Shown: positions 9,048-16,905 of the stretch, in pieces
How the letters are laid out: the number at the start of each line of letters is the position of its first letter
How positions within the stretch are numbered: position 1 is the stretch's first letter
NCBI RefSeq assembly: GCF_018476525.1
Contig: NZ_JAHCST010000013.1
Span: 1-64,000 of the forward strand
Origin: Acrocarpospora catenulata
GTDB taxonomy: Bacteria > Actinomycetota > Actinomycetes > Streptosporangiales > Streptosporangiaceae
DNA length: 64,000 nucleotides
Reading direction: 5' to 3'
Position numbers and translations under genes: made by a program
Notes under the pieces: generated by a model
What the model was told of the DNA's origin: nothing
The model's input: only the letters and a program-made list of their open reading frames with translations
Databases searched by the model: none

Positions 9048-9773
9048 TTAACGGACGGTGGACTGATGGGGAACAACGGGTTCCGGAACCGCCGGGCCGG
9101 GGCGGCCGAACAGGCCGTGCACCACGAGCAGGCCGATCACTCCGCCGACGAGTTGGGCGGCGATGAAGGCGGGCACCGAGGCGGGGGCGATCCCGGCGAA
9201 GGTGTCGGTGAAGGCGCGGCCGATGGTGACCGCCGGGTTGGCGAAGCTGGTGGAGGAGGTGAACCAGTAGGCCGCGCCGATGTAGGCGGCCACCGCCGCC
9301 GGGGCGACCGCGGTCCGGCCGGAACGGACCAGGCAGAAGATCACCAGCAGCAGGCCCGCGGTGGCCACCACCTCACCCAGCCACAGGTGCCCGGCGGCCC
9401 GCTCGGTCGTCGACCAGGCCATCGGCGCCTTGCCGAACATCGCATTGGCCAGGACGGCTCCGCCGATCCCACCCAGAATCTGGCACACCGCGTAGGCGCC
9501 GACCTCACCCAGCGCCAGCCCCACGCCGGTGTACCTTCCCTGCCACCAGTCGGCCAGGGAGACCACCGGGTTGAAGTGCGCGCCGGAAACCGGACCGAGA
9601 GTGACGATGAGCACAGCCAGACCGAAGACGGTGGCGGTGGAGTTCTGCAGCAACTGCAGGCCCACCTGGCCCGGAGAGAGGGCCTGGGCCATGATGCCCG
9701 AACCGACCACGACGGTGACCAGCAGGGCGGTACCAAGGAATTCAGCCAGCAGGCGGCGTGGCAGGGGGGTCAT
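9048..9773 (-). CDS. MIP family aquaglyceroporin, arsenic-linked
   Basis: This 241-residue channel protein has six predicted helices and two half-helix motifs. The first is a canonical-type HFNPVVSL; the second is FANPAVTIGRAF. The family conducts water or small neutral solutes. Neighbours are arsR2 (5 bases upstream, same strand) and, divergently, arsC. The same arrangement in Sinorhizobium (AqpS with ArsC) lets arsenite made by ArsC leave by diffusion. No ArsB or Acr3 pump is present in the window, which fits that role. Arsenite as the substrate is inferred from context. Confidence 0.85.
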   Translation of the reverse strand: MTPLPRRLLAEFLGTALLVTVVVGSGIMAQALSPGQVGLQLLQNSTATVFGLAVLIVTLGPVSGAHFNPVVSLADWWQGRYTGVGLALGEVGAYAVCQILGGIGGAVLANAMFGKAPMAWSTTERAAGHLWLGEVVATAGLLLVIFCLVRSGRTAVAPAAVAAYIGAAYWFTSSTSFANPAVTIGRAFTDTFAGIAPASVPAFIAAQLVGGVIGLLVVHGLFGRPGPAVPEPVVPHQSTVR

Positions 9774-9777
9774 GAAC

Positions 9778-10143
9778 TCACCTTGAGCGGGGATCTGGAG
9801 ACGGGGCGGAGGCGGGGAGCTGGAGCAGGGCCGACAGTTCGGCGAGCCGTTCGGGGACGACGCGGTAGTAGACCCAGGAGGCGCGGCGCTCGGAGGTCAG
9901 CAGGCCGACCTCCTTGAGCACCTTCAAGTGATGGCTGATGGTGGGCTGGGACAGCTCGAAGCCCGCGGTCAGGTCGCACACACAGGCCTCGCCGCCCTCG
10001 TGGCTGGCCACCAGGGACAGGATCCGCAGCCGGGCCGGGTCCCCAAGCGCCTTGAACACCCGGGCCAGCCCGGCGGCCCGGTCAGGCGGTAGGGGCTGGC
10101 GGGCCAGCGGGGCGCAGCAGTCCAGCACGTTCAGCGGATCCAA
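9778..10143 (-). CDS. arsR: ArsR family arsenic repressor (arsR2)
   Basis: This 121-residue repressor is close to arsR1 in design: an N-terminal Cys pair (LDCCAPLARQ), ALGDPARLRILSLV, metalloid loop GEACVCDLTAGF, recognition helix SQPTISHHLKVLKEV and wing ERRASWVYYRVV. The chosen start is a TTG at 10143 because AGGAGG ends eight bases upstream; longer reading upstream would run through the operator. It is transcribed with the aquaporin and divergently from arsC across a nested palindrome. Confidence 0.85.
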   Translation of the reverse strand: MDPLNVLDCCAPLARQPLPPDRAAGLARVFKALGDPARLRILSLVASHEGGEACVCDLTAGFELSQPTISHHLKVLKEVGLLTSERRASWVYYRVVPERLAELSALLQLPASAPSPDPRSR

Positions 10144-10157
10144 GGCTCGACCCTCCT

Positions 10158-10193
10158 GTATTGACCGATATCGAATTCGACTACCATCAATAC
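10158..10193 (+). promoter_or_regulatory. nested palindromic operator between arsR2 and arsC
   Basis: Perfect outer arms GTATTGA (10158-10164) and TCAATAC (10187-10193) share one centre with the perfect inner palindrome TCGAATTCGA (10171-10180). It lies in the 73-base divergent space, 14 bases from the arsR2 start and 23 from arsC. One ArsR2 site could therefore control both directions. Confidence 0.7.
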
Positions 10194-10216
10194 CAGAGTT
10201 GCGAGAGAGGCGAGAC

Positions 10217-10630
10217 ATGCCCCACAAACCCAGTGTGCTGTTCGTTTGCGTCCACAACGCCGGAAGGTCTCAGATGGCCGCCGGATGGCTCGCCCATCTC
10301 GCCGGCGACCGCATCGAGGTCCGCTCGGCCGGGTCCGCCCCCGCCTCGCAGATCAACCCGGTCGCGGTCGAGGCGATGGCCGAGGTCGGCATTGACATCA
10401 CCGGCCAGCGACCGAAAATCCTCACCGCTGATGCCGTGGAGGCCTCCGACGTGGTGATCACGATGGGGTGCGGCGACGCCTGCCCGATCTTCCCCGGCAA
10501 ACGCTATGAGGACTGGAAGCTCGACGACCCTGCCGGGCAGGGCATTGACGCCGTGCGCCCGATTCGCGATGAGATCCGCGACCGCGTCACCCACCTCGTC
10601 GGCGAGCTCACGACGCTCAAAACCGGCTGA
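10217..10630 (+). CDS. arsC: arsenate reductase ArsC (low-molecular-weight phosphatase type)
   Basis: This 137-residue cytoplasmic enzyme reduces arsenate to arsenite. The phosphatase loop CVHNAGRS holds C11 and R17 (CX5R). The redox cysteines are C85 and C89 in MGCGDACP, the relay used by thioredoxin- or mycothiol-coupled ArsC. DWKLDDPAGQ carries the general-acid Asp. GAGAGAGG precedes the ATG at 10217. It faces arsR2 and the aquaporin across a shared operator, so arsenate reduction and arsenite exit are probably induced together. Confidence 0.93.
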   Translation: MPHKPSVLFVCVHNAGRSQMAAGWLAHLAGDRIEVRSAGSAPASQINPVAVEAMAEVGIDITGQRPKILTADAVEASDVVITMGCGDACPIFPGKRYEDWKLDDPAGQGIDAVRPIRDEIRDRVTHLVGELTTLKTG

Positions 10631-10649
10631 TCGGGCCGGCCCGGCCTGC

Positions 10650-11645
10650 TCAGCGGCCGATGATCGTACTGCGACGTTCCATCAGCAGCACATCGCGCCA
10701 GACGCCGTGGTGGCAGCCCACCCGCTGGCGGGTGCCCAGCACGCGAAAGCCGAGCGCCTGGTGGAGCGACAGGCTGGCGGCGTTCTCCGGAAAGATACCG
10801 GTCTGGATCGTCCACACCCCGGCATCTTCGCTGGCGGCGATGAACGCGGCCAGGAGGGCGCGGCCGATACCCTGGGCCTGGCAGTCCGGATGCACGTACA
10901 CGCTGTGCTCGACCACGCCCGCGTAGACCGGGCGCGCCGAGACGGCCGAGGCGGCGATCCAGCCGACGACCTGATCGGTCTCGGTGTCGACGGCGACATA
11001 ACGCAGTTGAGGTATTCGGGTGGCGGTGAACGCCTCCCACGACGGCGCGACGATCTCGAAGCTGGCCTGGCCGGTGTCCAGCCCGGCCTGATAGACGGCC
11101 AGGACCTGAGGTGCGTCCGCCTCCCGCATCGGGCGGATCTCCAGCCCTGGACCGATGGCGGGCTTGACGGCCTGGACGATGGCCGAGTGCACCCCGTCGC
11201 CATGGTCGGCGGTCAGGCGGATGCGGACGCCGACGAAACCGGCCTGCCGTAGGAGAGTCCGATACTCCTCGACTTCGAGCGAACCGGCGACGCAGCCCAC
11301 GCGCCGTTCGGCAGCATGCCGCCGTACCGGATCGATCATCCCGTCGGTCACCACGTCGCTGACCCCGAACCTGCCGCCGGGGCGCAGCACGCGGAACGCC
11401 TCGGCCAGCACGGCGGGCTTGTCGTCGGACAGGTTGATCACGCAGTTGGAGATGACGGCGTCCACGGCCTGGCCAGGCAGCGGGATGGCCTCGATGCCTC
11501 CGTGCAGGAACTCGACGTTCGTCACACCCGCCTGAGCGGCGTTGGCGCGAGCGAGCTCAAGCATGTCCGGGCTGGCGTCCAGGCCGTAGACCTTGCCGTC
11601 CCTGGCCAGCCCGGAATACCGCTCGACCACCACCTCGTCGGCCAT
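10650..11645 (-). CDS. ArsM-ArsN fusion with deleted SAM-binding region
   Basis: This 331-residue fusion has two parts. Residues 1-162 are from an arsenite S-adenosylmethionine methyltransferase: MADEVVVERYSGLAR, then KVYGLDASPDMLELA, VISNCVINLSDDKPAVLAE, FRVLRPGGRFGVSD and GCVAGSLEVEEY. A normal ArsM has about 70-90 residues between the first two segments, including the glycine-rich SAM loop and a conserved Cys. Here they are missing in frame (join near base 11600). Residues about 165-331 are a GNAT acetyltransferase of the phosphinothricin/ArsN type (QAQGIGRALLAAF is the acetyl-CoA loop). ArsN1 acetylates arsinothricin in other bacteria. The acetyltransferase half looks intact; the methyltransferase half should be inactive. 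GAGGG precedes the ATG. Confidence 0.78.
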   Translation of the reverse strand: MADEVVVERYSGLARDGKVYGLDASPDMLELARANAAQAGVTNVEFLHGGIEAIPLPGQAVDAVISNCVINLSDDKPAVLAEAFRVLRPGGRFGVSDVVTDGMIDPVRRHAAERRVGCVAGSLEVEEYRTLLRQAGFVGVRIRLTADHGDGVHSAIVQAVKPAIGPGLEIRPMREADAPQVLAVYQAGLDTGQASFEIVAPSWEAFTATRIPQLRYVAVDTETDQVVGWIAASAVSARPVYAGVVEHSVYVHPDCQAQGIGRALLAAFIAASEDAGVWTIQTGIFPENAASLSLHQALGFRVLGTRQRVGCHHGVWRDVLLMERRSTIIGR

Positions 11646-11658
11646 CGAAGCCCCTCCC

Positions 11659-11994
11659 TCACTCGCAGACTGGAGCGGCAGGAACCGGGTTGCCCATCAC
11701 CACATCGGCCGCGGTCGGGAAGCAGCTCACGCAGGCCTGGTTGATCCGGTAGAAGGCGGAGGTACCCTGCCGCTCGACCAGCACGAACCGCACTTCGGCC
11801 AGGATCCTCAAGTGGTGAGAAACGGTCGACTGGCCCACCCCAGAGGCGATCACGATCTCGCCTACACTCATCGGCTCCCGCCGGCGAGCCAGTAGCGAGA
11901 CGATCTGGATCCGGGTCGCATCCGCCAGCGCCTTGAACCAGCTCGCGTACTCTTCCGCCGTCGCACGGTCCAACGGCTCCACTGCCGCATTCAT
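11659..11994 (-). CDS. arsR: ArsR family repressor (arsR3)
   Basis: This 111-residue winged-helix repressor (FKALADATRIQIVSLLA, recognition helix GQSTVSHHLRILAE, wing ERQGTSAFYRI) lacks the CVCDL loop of arsR1 and arsR2. It has a C-terminal CVSCFP pair instead, so it belongs to a different metalloid-sensing type. It lies 13 bases upstream of the arsM-arsN fusion on the same strand and probably controls it. No Shine-Dalgarno precedes the ATG, which lies inside an inverted repeat; translation may be leaderless. Confidence 0.83.
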   Translation of the reverse strand: MNAAVEPLDRATAEEYASWFKALADATRIQIVSLLARRREPMSVGEIVIASGVGQSTVSHHLRILAEVRFVLVERQGTSAFYRINQACVSCFPTAADVVMGNPVPAAPVCE

Positions 11995-12020
11995 CGAAAA
12001 TCTACGATAAACGATGAATG
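11988..12020 (-). promoter_or_regulatory. inverted repeat over the arsR3 start
   Basis: CATTCATCG (11988-11996) and CGATGAATG (12012-12020) are perfect 9-base arms with a 15-base AT-rich spacer. The left arm contains the arsR3 start codon, so bound repressor would block transcription and a leaderless start together. Confidence 0.55.
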
Positions 12021-12235
12021 GTGAGCTGTCAGCCGGAAGGGTCGAGGAACTCAGCCTCGAAGTACCGCAGCGCCTTCAATGCTCTGGCGAGGGACTTCGC
12101 GTAGTGTCCGAACTTTCACAACAGTCCATCGGTCTGCCCGGAATCGGGTCAAGAGGGCACAGGTGCCATCGGGTGTGGGCTGGTTACCGCTCTGTTGCGT
12201 CCTTGGGACGGTCAGGACCTGGGCAAGAGGGACTT

Positions 12236-12249
12236 GGGACCTTCGTCCC
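12236..12249 (+). promoter_or_regulatory. DosR-like box before the response regulator
   Basis: GGGAC-CTTC-GTCCC, flanked by TT and TA, matches the dormancy-regulon consensus GGGACTNNNGTCCC in both half-sites. It lies 36 bases before the regulator's ATG, consistent with autoregulation. An extra half-site GGGACTT starts at 12229. The rest of 12021-12235 holds only a short unidentified reading-frame tail on the minus strand (12029-12118). Confidence 0.65.
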
Positions 12250-12285
12250 TAGTTGCGGGGGGTGGCCGGGGCATAGCGTTGAGGA

Positions 12286-12924
12286 ATGATCCAGGTGTTC
12301 CTGGTGGACGACCATGAGGTCGTACGCCGCGGGGTGGCCGCCCTGCTCGAGAGCGAGGACGACATCGAGGTCGTCGGGGAGGCGGGGACGGCCGAGTCGG
12401 CGGTCGCGCGGATTTCGGCGTTGCGGCCGGACGTGGCCGTGCTCGACGTGCGGCTGCCGGACGGCAGCGGCGTGGACGTGTGCCGCGAGGTGCGGTCGCG
12501 GATGCCGGAGCTGGCCTGCCTGATGCTCACCTCGTACGCCGACGACGACGCGCTGTTCGACGCGGTGATGGCGGGGGCCTCCGGATACGTGCTGAAGCAG
12601 ATCCACGGATCCGACCTGGTGGGCGCGGTGCGTACGGTCGCCGGGGGGCAGTCGCTGCTCGACCCGCGGACCACGGCCGCGATGTTGCAGCGGCTCCGGG
12701 CGCAGGCCGCCAGGAAGGACCCGCTGGGCGCCCTGTCGGACCAGGAACGCCAGATCCTCGAGCTGATCGGGGAGGGCCTCACCAACCGGCAGATCGGCGA
12801 GCGGCTCTTCCTGGCCGAGAAGACGGTCAAAAACTACGTGTCGAACCTGCTCGGCAAGCTGAGCATGGAGCGCCGGACCCAGGCGGCGGCGCTGGCGGCG
12901 CGGATGAAAGCGGAACGGCAATGA
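12286..12924 (+). CDS. DosR/DevR-like NarL-type response regulator
   Basis: This 212-residue protein has a receiver domain (residues 1-120) with acidic pair DD, phospho-acceptor Asp in [13 protein letters not shown], Thr/Ser in [10 protein letters not shown] and Lys in VLKQIHG. A LuxR-type helix-turn-helix follows at about 148-205 ([39 protein letters not shown]). Sequence and context match DosR/DevR regulators of the hypoxia and nitric-oxide dormancy response. A GAF histidine kinase lies 471 bases away on the other strand, and a matching DNA box precedes this gene. TTGAGGA precedes the ATG. Confidence 0.9.
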   Translation: MIQVFLVDDHEVVRRGVAALLESEDDIEVVGEAGTAESAVARISALRPDVAVLDVRLPDGSGVDVCREVRSRMPELACLMLTSYADDDALFDAVMAGASGYVLKQIHGSDLVGAVRTVAGGQSLLDPRTTAAMLQRLRAQAARKDPLGALSDQERQILELIGEGLTNRQIGERLFLAEKTVKNYVSNLLGKLSMERRTQAAALAARMKAERQ

Positions 12925-13394
12925 GCGAGATGACTTTCGACCCACCTTCCGGTACGGCCGACGAGCTGTACCTGACGGACATGCCGCTGGACTCGGCGGG
13001 GCTGCGCGTGCTGTCCCGGGAGGAGTGCCTGCGGCTGCTGGCCGTGACGCCGATCGGGCGGATCGTGTTCACCGACCGGGCGCTGCCGGCCGTACAGGTG
13101 GTCAACTACTGCCTGGACGGTCAGGACATCGTCATCCGGACCGCCGTGGGGTCGAAGCTGGCCGCCGCCACCCGGAACGCCGTGGTGGCCTTCGAGGCCG
13201 ACGAGATCGACGTGGCGACCCGGACCGGATGGTCGGTGACGGCGGTGGGCCGGGCCAGGGCGGCCACCGACCCGGACGAGCTCGCCTGGTACCGCAGCCT
13301 GCCGATCACCCCGTGGGCGCCGGGCGACCGCGAGCATTTCATCGTCATCCGGGCGATGCAGCTCTCCGGCCGGTACCTCGAACAGACGCTGTAG
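12921..13394 (+). CDS. pyridoxamine 5'-phosphate oxidase family protein
   Basis: This 157-residue split-barrel flavoprotein is of the Pyridox_oxase_2 type ([66 protein letters not shown]). Such proteins bind FMN or F420 and are common members of actinobacterial DosR regulons. The ATG overlaps the regulator's stop as ATGA, so translation is coupled. The substrate is unknown. Its stop abuts the stop of the convergent kinase gene with no base between. Confidence 0.85.
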   Translation: MSEMTFDPPSGTADELYLTDMPLDSAGLRVLSREECLRLLAVTPIGRIVFTDRALPAVQVVNYCLDGQDIVIRTAVGSKLAAATRNAVVAFEADEIDVATRTGWSVTAVGRARAATDPDELAWYRSLPITPWAPGDREHFIVIRAMQLSGRYLEQTL

Positions 13395-15080
13395 TCAGGC
13401 CAGTGGAACGCGCCAGGTGACCCGGGTGCCGCCCACGTCGAGGGCGACGGCCTCGCATTCCCCGCCGAGCCGGAGCGCCCGTTCCTGAAGGTTGCGCAGG
13501 CCGCTGCGGCGGCCGTCCGGGGGCAGGCCGACCCCGTTGTCAGAGATCATCAGAATGACCTGGCCGTCGCGTACCTCGGCGGAGACTTCCGCCTTGGACG
13601 CTTTCGCATGCCGTACCACGTTGGAGAGGGCCTCCTGGAGCACGGCCAGCAGGTGGTCGGCGACCGGGGCGGGGACGGCGTTGTCGAGGCGGCCCTCCAT
13701 GCGCAGGCCGGGCATGAAGCCCAGGTGGCCGCGGGCGTTCTCGACCTGTTCCACGATGCGGGCGCGCAGGCTGGGCTCGTCGATGTCCTGGGGGGGCTGG
13801 AGGGCGAAGATGGTGGAGCGGATCTGCCGGATGGTCTCGTCCAGCTCGTCGATGGCGTGCCGGAGCCGGGCCGAGGTCTCCGGCCGGTCGACCAGGCGGA
13901 CCGTGCTCATCAGGGTCATGGCCACCGCGAAGAGCCGCTGGATGACCACGTCGTGCAGGTCCTTGGCGATCCGGTCGCGCTCTTCCAGCAGGCCGAGGCG
14001 CTCGGCGTGCTGCCGGGTCTCGGCCAGCTCCAGCGCGATGGCCGCCTGGTCGGCGAAGGCCTTCAGCATGCGCAGGATGGGCAGGGTGTACGGCATGCGG
14101 CCGGGCCGTTTCCCGATGGCGAGCACGCCGCGCACCGATCCGGCCGCGCCCAGCGGCACCGCCACGGCCGGCCCCCACGCCTCCAGGCCGGGGAGCTCCA
14201 GGTCGCAGGTGCCGAGGTCGGCGGCCATGTGCGGCTCGCCGGTGCGGTAGGCGGTGCCGGCCAGCGAGTTGCCCATCGGGATCTCGGTGCCGGTCAGCTG
14301 CTCGGCCCCCTGGGCGATCATGACGCGGAGCCGGTCGTCCCCGACCGGGAACAGGATGGTGGCGATGTCGGCGTCGGCCATCTCCCCCGCCCGCCGCACC
14401 ACCTGGGCGAGCACCTCCCCCACTCCCGCCCCGGAGAGCAGGCTGGTGGTCACCTCTGCGGAGGCCTGGAGCCAGATCTCCCTGCGGCGGGTCTCCTCGT
14501 ACAGCCGGGCGTTCTCGATGGCCACGCCGGCGGCGGTGGCCAGCGCGGTGACCACGGCCTGGTCCTCCTCGTCGAACTCGCGCCCGCCGCGTTTCTCGGT
14601 CAGGTAGAGGTTGCCGAACACCTCGTCGCGGATGCGGATCGGCACGCCGAGGAAGGAACCCATCGGCGGGTGGCCGGGGGGAAAGCCGTAGGACTCGGGA
14701 TGGTCGGAGATGCGGGCCAGCCGGAGCGGCACCGGTTCCTTGATCAGCAGGCCGAGCAGGCCCAGACCGTGCGGCCAGTGCTCGATGCGGGCGATCTCCT
14801 CCTGGCTCAGCCCGACCGGGACGAACTCCACCAGGGTGCGCTCCTCGCCGATCACCCCGAGCGCCCCGTAAGCGGCGTCCACCAGGTGGGTGGCGGTCTC
14901 CACGATCCGCCGCAGCACGGTCTCCAGTTCCAGCCCGCCGCCGACCGAGACGACCGCCTCCAGCAGCGCGTGCATGCGGTCCCTGGTGGCCAGCACGGCC
15001 TCCAGCCGGGACTGCAGCTCCGACAGAAGGTCGTCCAGCCGCATGCCCGGCATCAACGGATACGACGGGCCATCGGTCAT
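13395..15080 (-). CDS. DosS/DevS-like GAF sensor histidine kinase
   Basis: This 561-residue cytoplasmic kinase has two GAF domains (about residues 55-200 and 220-360), a HisKA_3 dimerization and phosphoacceptor helix with His near 376 (ERDRIAKDLHDVVIQRLFA), and an HATPase domain (about 455-560; ALSNVVRHAKASKAEV, MISDNGVGLPPDG, GLRNLQERALRLGG). The layout is that of DosS/DosT, in which the first GAF binds haem and senses oxygen, nitric oxide or CO. Haem binding here is not shown by sequence alone. The ATG at 15080 gives the family N-terminus. Its partner is the response regulator at 12286-12924. Confidence 0.88.
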   Translation of the reverse strand: MTDGPSYPLMPGMRLDDLLSELQSRLEAVLATRDRMHALLEAVVSVGGGLELETVLRRIVETATHLVDAAYGALGVIGEERTLVEFVPVGLSQEEIARIEHWPHGLGLLGLLIKEPVPLRLARISDHPESYGFPPGHPPMGSFLGVPIRIRDEVFGNLYLTEKRGGREFDEEDQAVVTALATAAGVAIENARLYEETRRREIWLQASAEVTTSLLSGAGVGEVLAQVVRRAGEMADADIATILFPVGDDRLRVMIAQGAEQLTGTEIPMGNSLAGTAYRTGEPHMAADLGTCDLELPGLEAWGPAVAVPLGAAGSVRGVLAIGKRPGRMPYTLPILRMLKAFADQAAIALELAETRQHAERLGLLEERDRIAKDLHDVVIQRLFAVAMTLMSTVRLVDRPETSARLRHAIDELDETIRQIRSTIFALQPPQDIDEPSLRARIVEQVENARGHLGFMPGLRMEGRLDNAVPAPVADHLLAVLQEALSNVVRHAKASKAEVSAEVRDGQVILMISDNGVGLPPDGRRSGLRNLQERALRLGGECEAVALDVGGTRVTWRVPLA

Positions 15081-15139
15081 GGGTCTATTGTCGCATCGCC
15101 CCTGGTAGCCCCCCATCCGGCTCGGACGGGCGGCCAGGC

Positions 15140-15721
15140 TCACGCCGGCGGCCGGAACGAGCCTTCCGCCCAGACCCGGCGCTGCTGCTCGTACGGCAGG
15201 CGCACCACGGCCACCGGGCAGCGGGCGTTGTCCAGCACGCCGCGGGCGACCGAGCCGAGGCGCGCCGAGGACCCCGACGCCCCCTGCCGTGCCCCCACGA
15301 CGAGCAGGTTCGCCCCCCGCGAGGCCGACACCAGCGCGCCGACGGGATGTTCCCGCCGGATGTCCTCGATGACCTCGATCTCGGGATAGCGGGCCCGCCA
15401 CGGGGCCAGGTGCTCCTGCTCGATGTGTACCGGTTCCCGGCGGTCCAGCCAGGCGTGCACCGCCCGGACCGTGCACTTGCGGTGCCGTGCCTGTTCGAAG
15501 GTGTAGGCGAGCACGCGCTCGCTGACGGGCGAGCCGTCCAGGCCCACCACGATCTCCGCGCGGCTGAGGCTCGCCGCCGCCTGCTCGGCCGGGCGACCCG
15601 CCAGGCGGGTGCCGATGGAGCGGGCGAAGTCGGCGAATCCCCGGCGGGTGGTCCCCGCCGCCGCCGCGGTTCTGGTCGCCCTCCCCGGTCCCCCACCGGT
15701 GAAGGCGATGTCATGAATCAT
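15140..15721 (-). CDS. universal stress protein
   Basis: This 193-residue protein has a single Usp domain (about residues 55-183): IVVGLDGSPVSERVLAYTFEQA at the start, and the ATP-loop region LLVVGARQGASGSSARLGSVARGVL near the end. The G-2x-G-9x-G(S/T) pattern is present, suggesting ATP binding. Usp genes are classic DosR targets. Two DosR-like boxes lie 55-90 bases upstream of the ATG at 15721. A GGGGGG Shine-Dalgarno precedes the start. The first 50 residues are Arg/Ala-rich and look unstructured. Confidence 0.87.
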   Translation of the reverse strand: MIHDIAFTGGGPGRATRTAAAAGTTRRGFADFARSIGTRLAGRPAEQAAASLSRAEIVVGLDGSPVSERVLAYTFEQARHRKCTVRAVHAWLDRREPVHIEQEHLAPWRARYPEIEVIEDIRREHPVGALVSASRGANLLVVGARQGASGSSARLGSVARGVLDNARCPVAVVRLPYEQQRRVWAEGSFRPPA

Positions 15722-15775
15722 GAAAAGTCCCCCCTTGTGACTTCCATTACATTTCGGGGGGCTCTTCGATACCCA

Positions 15776-15811
15776 GGGTCTTTGGTCCTTTGGTGTTGGA
15801 CCGTCAGTCCC
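15776..15811 (-). promoter_or_regulatory. paired DosR-like boxes before the Usp gene
   Basis: Box one, GGGTCTTTGGTCCT (15776-15789), matches the 14-base DosR consensus except at about two positions. Box two, GGACCGTCAGTCCC (15798-15811), is weaker. Their centres are 22 bases apart, two helical turns, the spacing expected for cooperative binding. They lie 55 and 77 bases upstream of the Usp start. Confidence 0.55.
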
Positions 15812-15938
15812 ATGCGACGCCCCTCCCGGTGGCGCAGGCGTTCCGGTGCCTGCGGCGACGCGAGCACGGTCAAGCGGTTCGCGCCGGTTTCTTGGGGGTT
15901 TCTAGGTACTACCCCAGGTTATGGCAAAACACACAAGC

Positions 15939-15964
15939 TTTGACCGTTTTGACATGATTTGACC
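15939..15964 (+). repeat. three phased TTTGAC repeats
   Basis: TTTGAC occurs at 15939, 15948 and 15958, about one helical turn apart, in the 694-base gap between the Usp gene and ssgB. A tandem protein-binding site is possible. Apart from this and the DosR-like boxes, I see no gene or RNA in 15812-16415. Confidence 0.4.
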
Positions 15965-16415
15965 GAATCGCCGGACGGTACGTGATCCACCACGGAGAGC
16001 AACCACATGATCGCAAAGCAGGGGGATTCGCCCATTTCGCCCCGATGTAGGGCTACCAGCCCTCTACGGGCACGGCATCGTCACCGAAAGGTTCCCAGGA
16101 GAGCCACGGCGTGGCGGTGTGTTGGCATAGCATCGTGATGCCCCACACTCGACCAATAAGCACCACCTGAGCCCGATACACACCTCCCGAGGACACGCAA
16201 AACCCTTGCAAACATGCACCTGTTGGCGACGTTTGCGCAGGTAGCTGCATAAATGTCTAGCTGTGATCTGCGTTACAGAAGGCCCGGAGAGCGGAATCTT
16301 TCCTACAGGTTTCTTCGTTCCGCGTCATAGCTCGGGACGTAGTCCGTCTGATAGTTCCGTCTGAGCAGTGCAAGCCCCGATGAGGGGACCCGACGACGAA
16401 AAGGTTTGGCTGACG

Positions 16416-16832
16416 ATGAACAGCACCACCGTCTCTGCCGAGCTGGGCCTTCGGCTTGTGGTCCCCGACCGTACAACCGTCCCCCTTCTCGCCGGTCTGA
16501 GCTACACGGCCCAGGATCCGTACGCCATCCGGATGGCCTTCCACGTGGGGAACGACGAACCGGTCGAGTGGATCTTCGCCCGTGAACTCCTGACCGTGGG
16601 CATCGTGCGCCGCGTGGGCGACGGTGACGTCCAGGTCTGGCCGGCCCGAGCGGACGGCGAGCGCACGCTGAACATCAGCCTCACCTCCCCCTTCGGGCAG
16701 GCGCTCTTCGAGGTCCCGCTCGCCCCGCTGACCGAGTTCCTGCACCGGACGTACGAGCTGGTGCCGGCCGGGCGGGAGGTCGACTTCATGGACCTTGACG
16801 AGGAGCTCACCAACATGTTGTGGAGCTCCTGA
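16416..16832 (+). CDS. ssgB: SsgB-like sporulation and cell-division protein
   Basis: This 138-residue SsgA-like protein (SALP) has the length and core typical of SsgB: LVVPDRTTVPLLAGLSY, DPYAIRMAFHVG, VEWIFARELLTVGI, GDVQVWPARADG and FEVPLAPLTEFLHRTYELVPAG. SsgB recruits FtsZ to future septum sites in sporulating actinomycetes, with SsgA. The highly conserved core and lack of other domains support SsgB over other SALPs. GAAAAGG lies 13 bases before the chosen ATG; the reading frame is open further upstream but family length supports this start. Confidence 0.85.
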   Translation: MNSTTVSAELGLRLVVPDRTTVPLLAGLSYTAQDPYAIRMAFHVGNDEPVEWIFARELLTVGIVRRVGDGDVQVWPARADGERTLNISLTSPFGQALFEVPLAPLTEFLHRTYELVPAGREVDFMDLDEELTNMLWSS

Positions 16833-16905
16833 ACCGTTACCAAATCCCGACACGCCTCATGCGTTGGTGAAATAGCGTCCTCACAGAGGATTGGGGGCGC
16901 GGGGC

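Noticed and set aside
12029-12118. Minus-strand tail reading HYAKSLARALKALRYFEAEF
   Set aside because: It looks protein-like and may be the end of a lost gene or insertion sequence, but it is too short to assign.
12014-12289. A 91-codon plus-strand frame before the response regulator
   Set aside because: It runs through the arsR3 inverted repeat and the DosR-like box and has no recognizable protein features.
16053-16250. A 65-codon minus-strand frame in the gap before ssgB
   Set aside because: No Shine-Dalgarno, no family resemblance and no codon bias typical of the genome.
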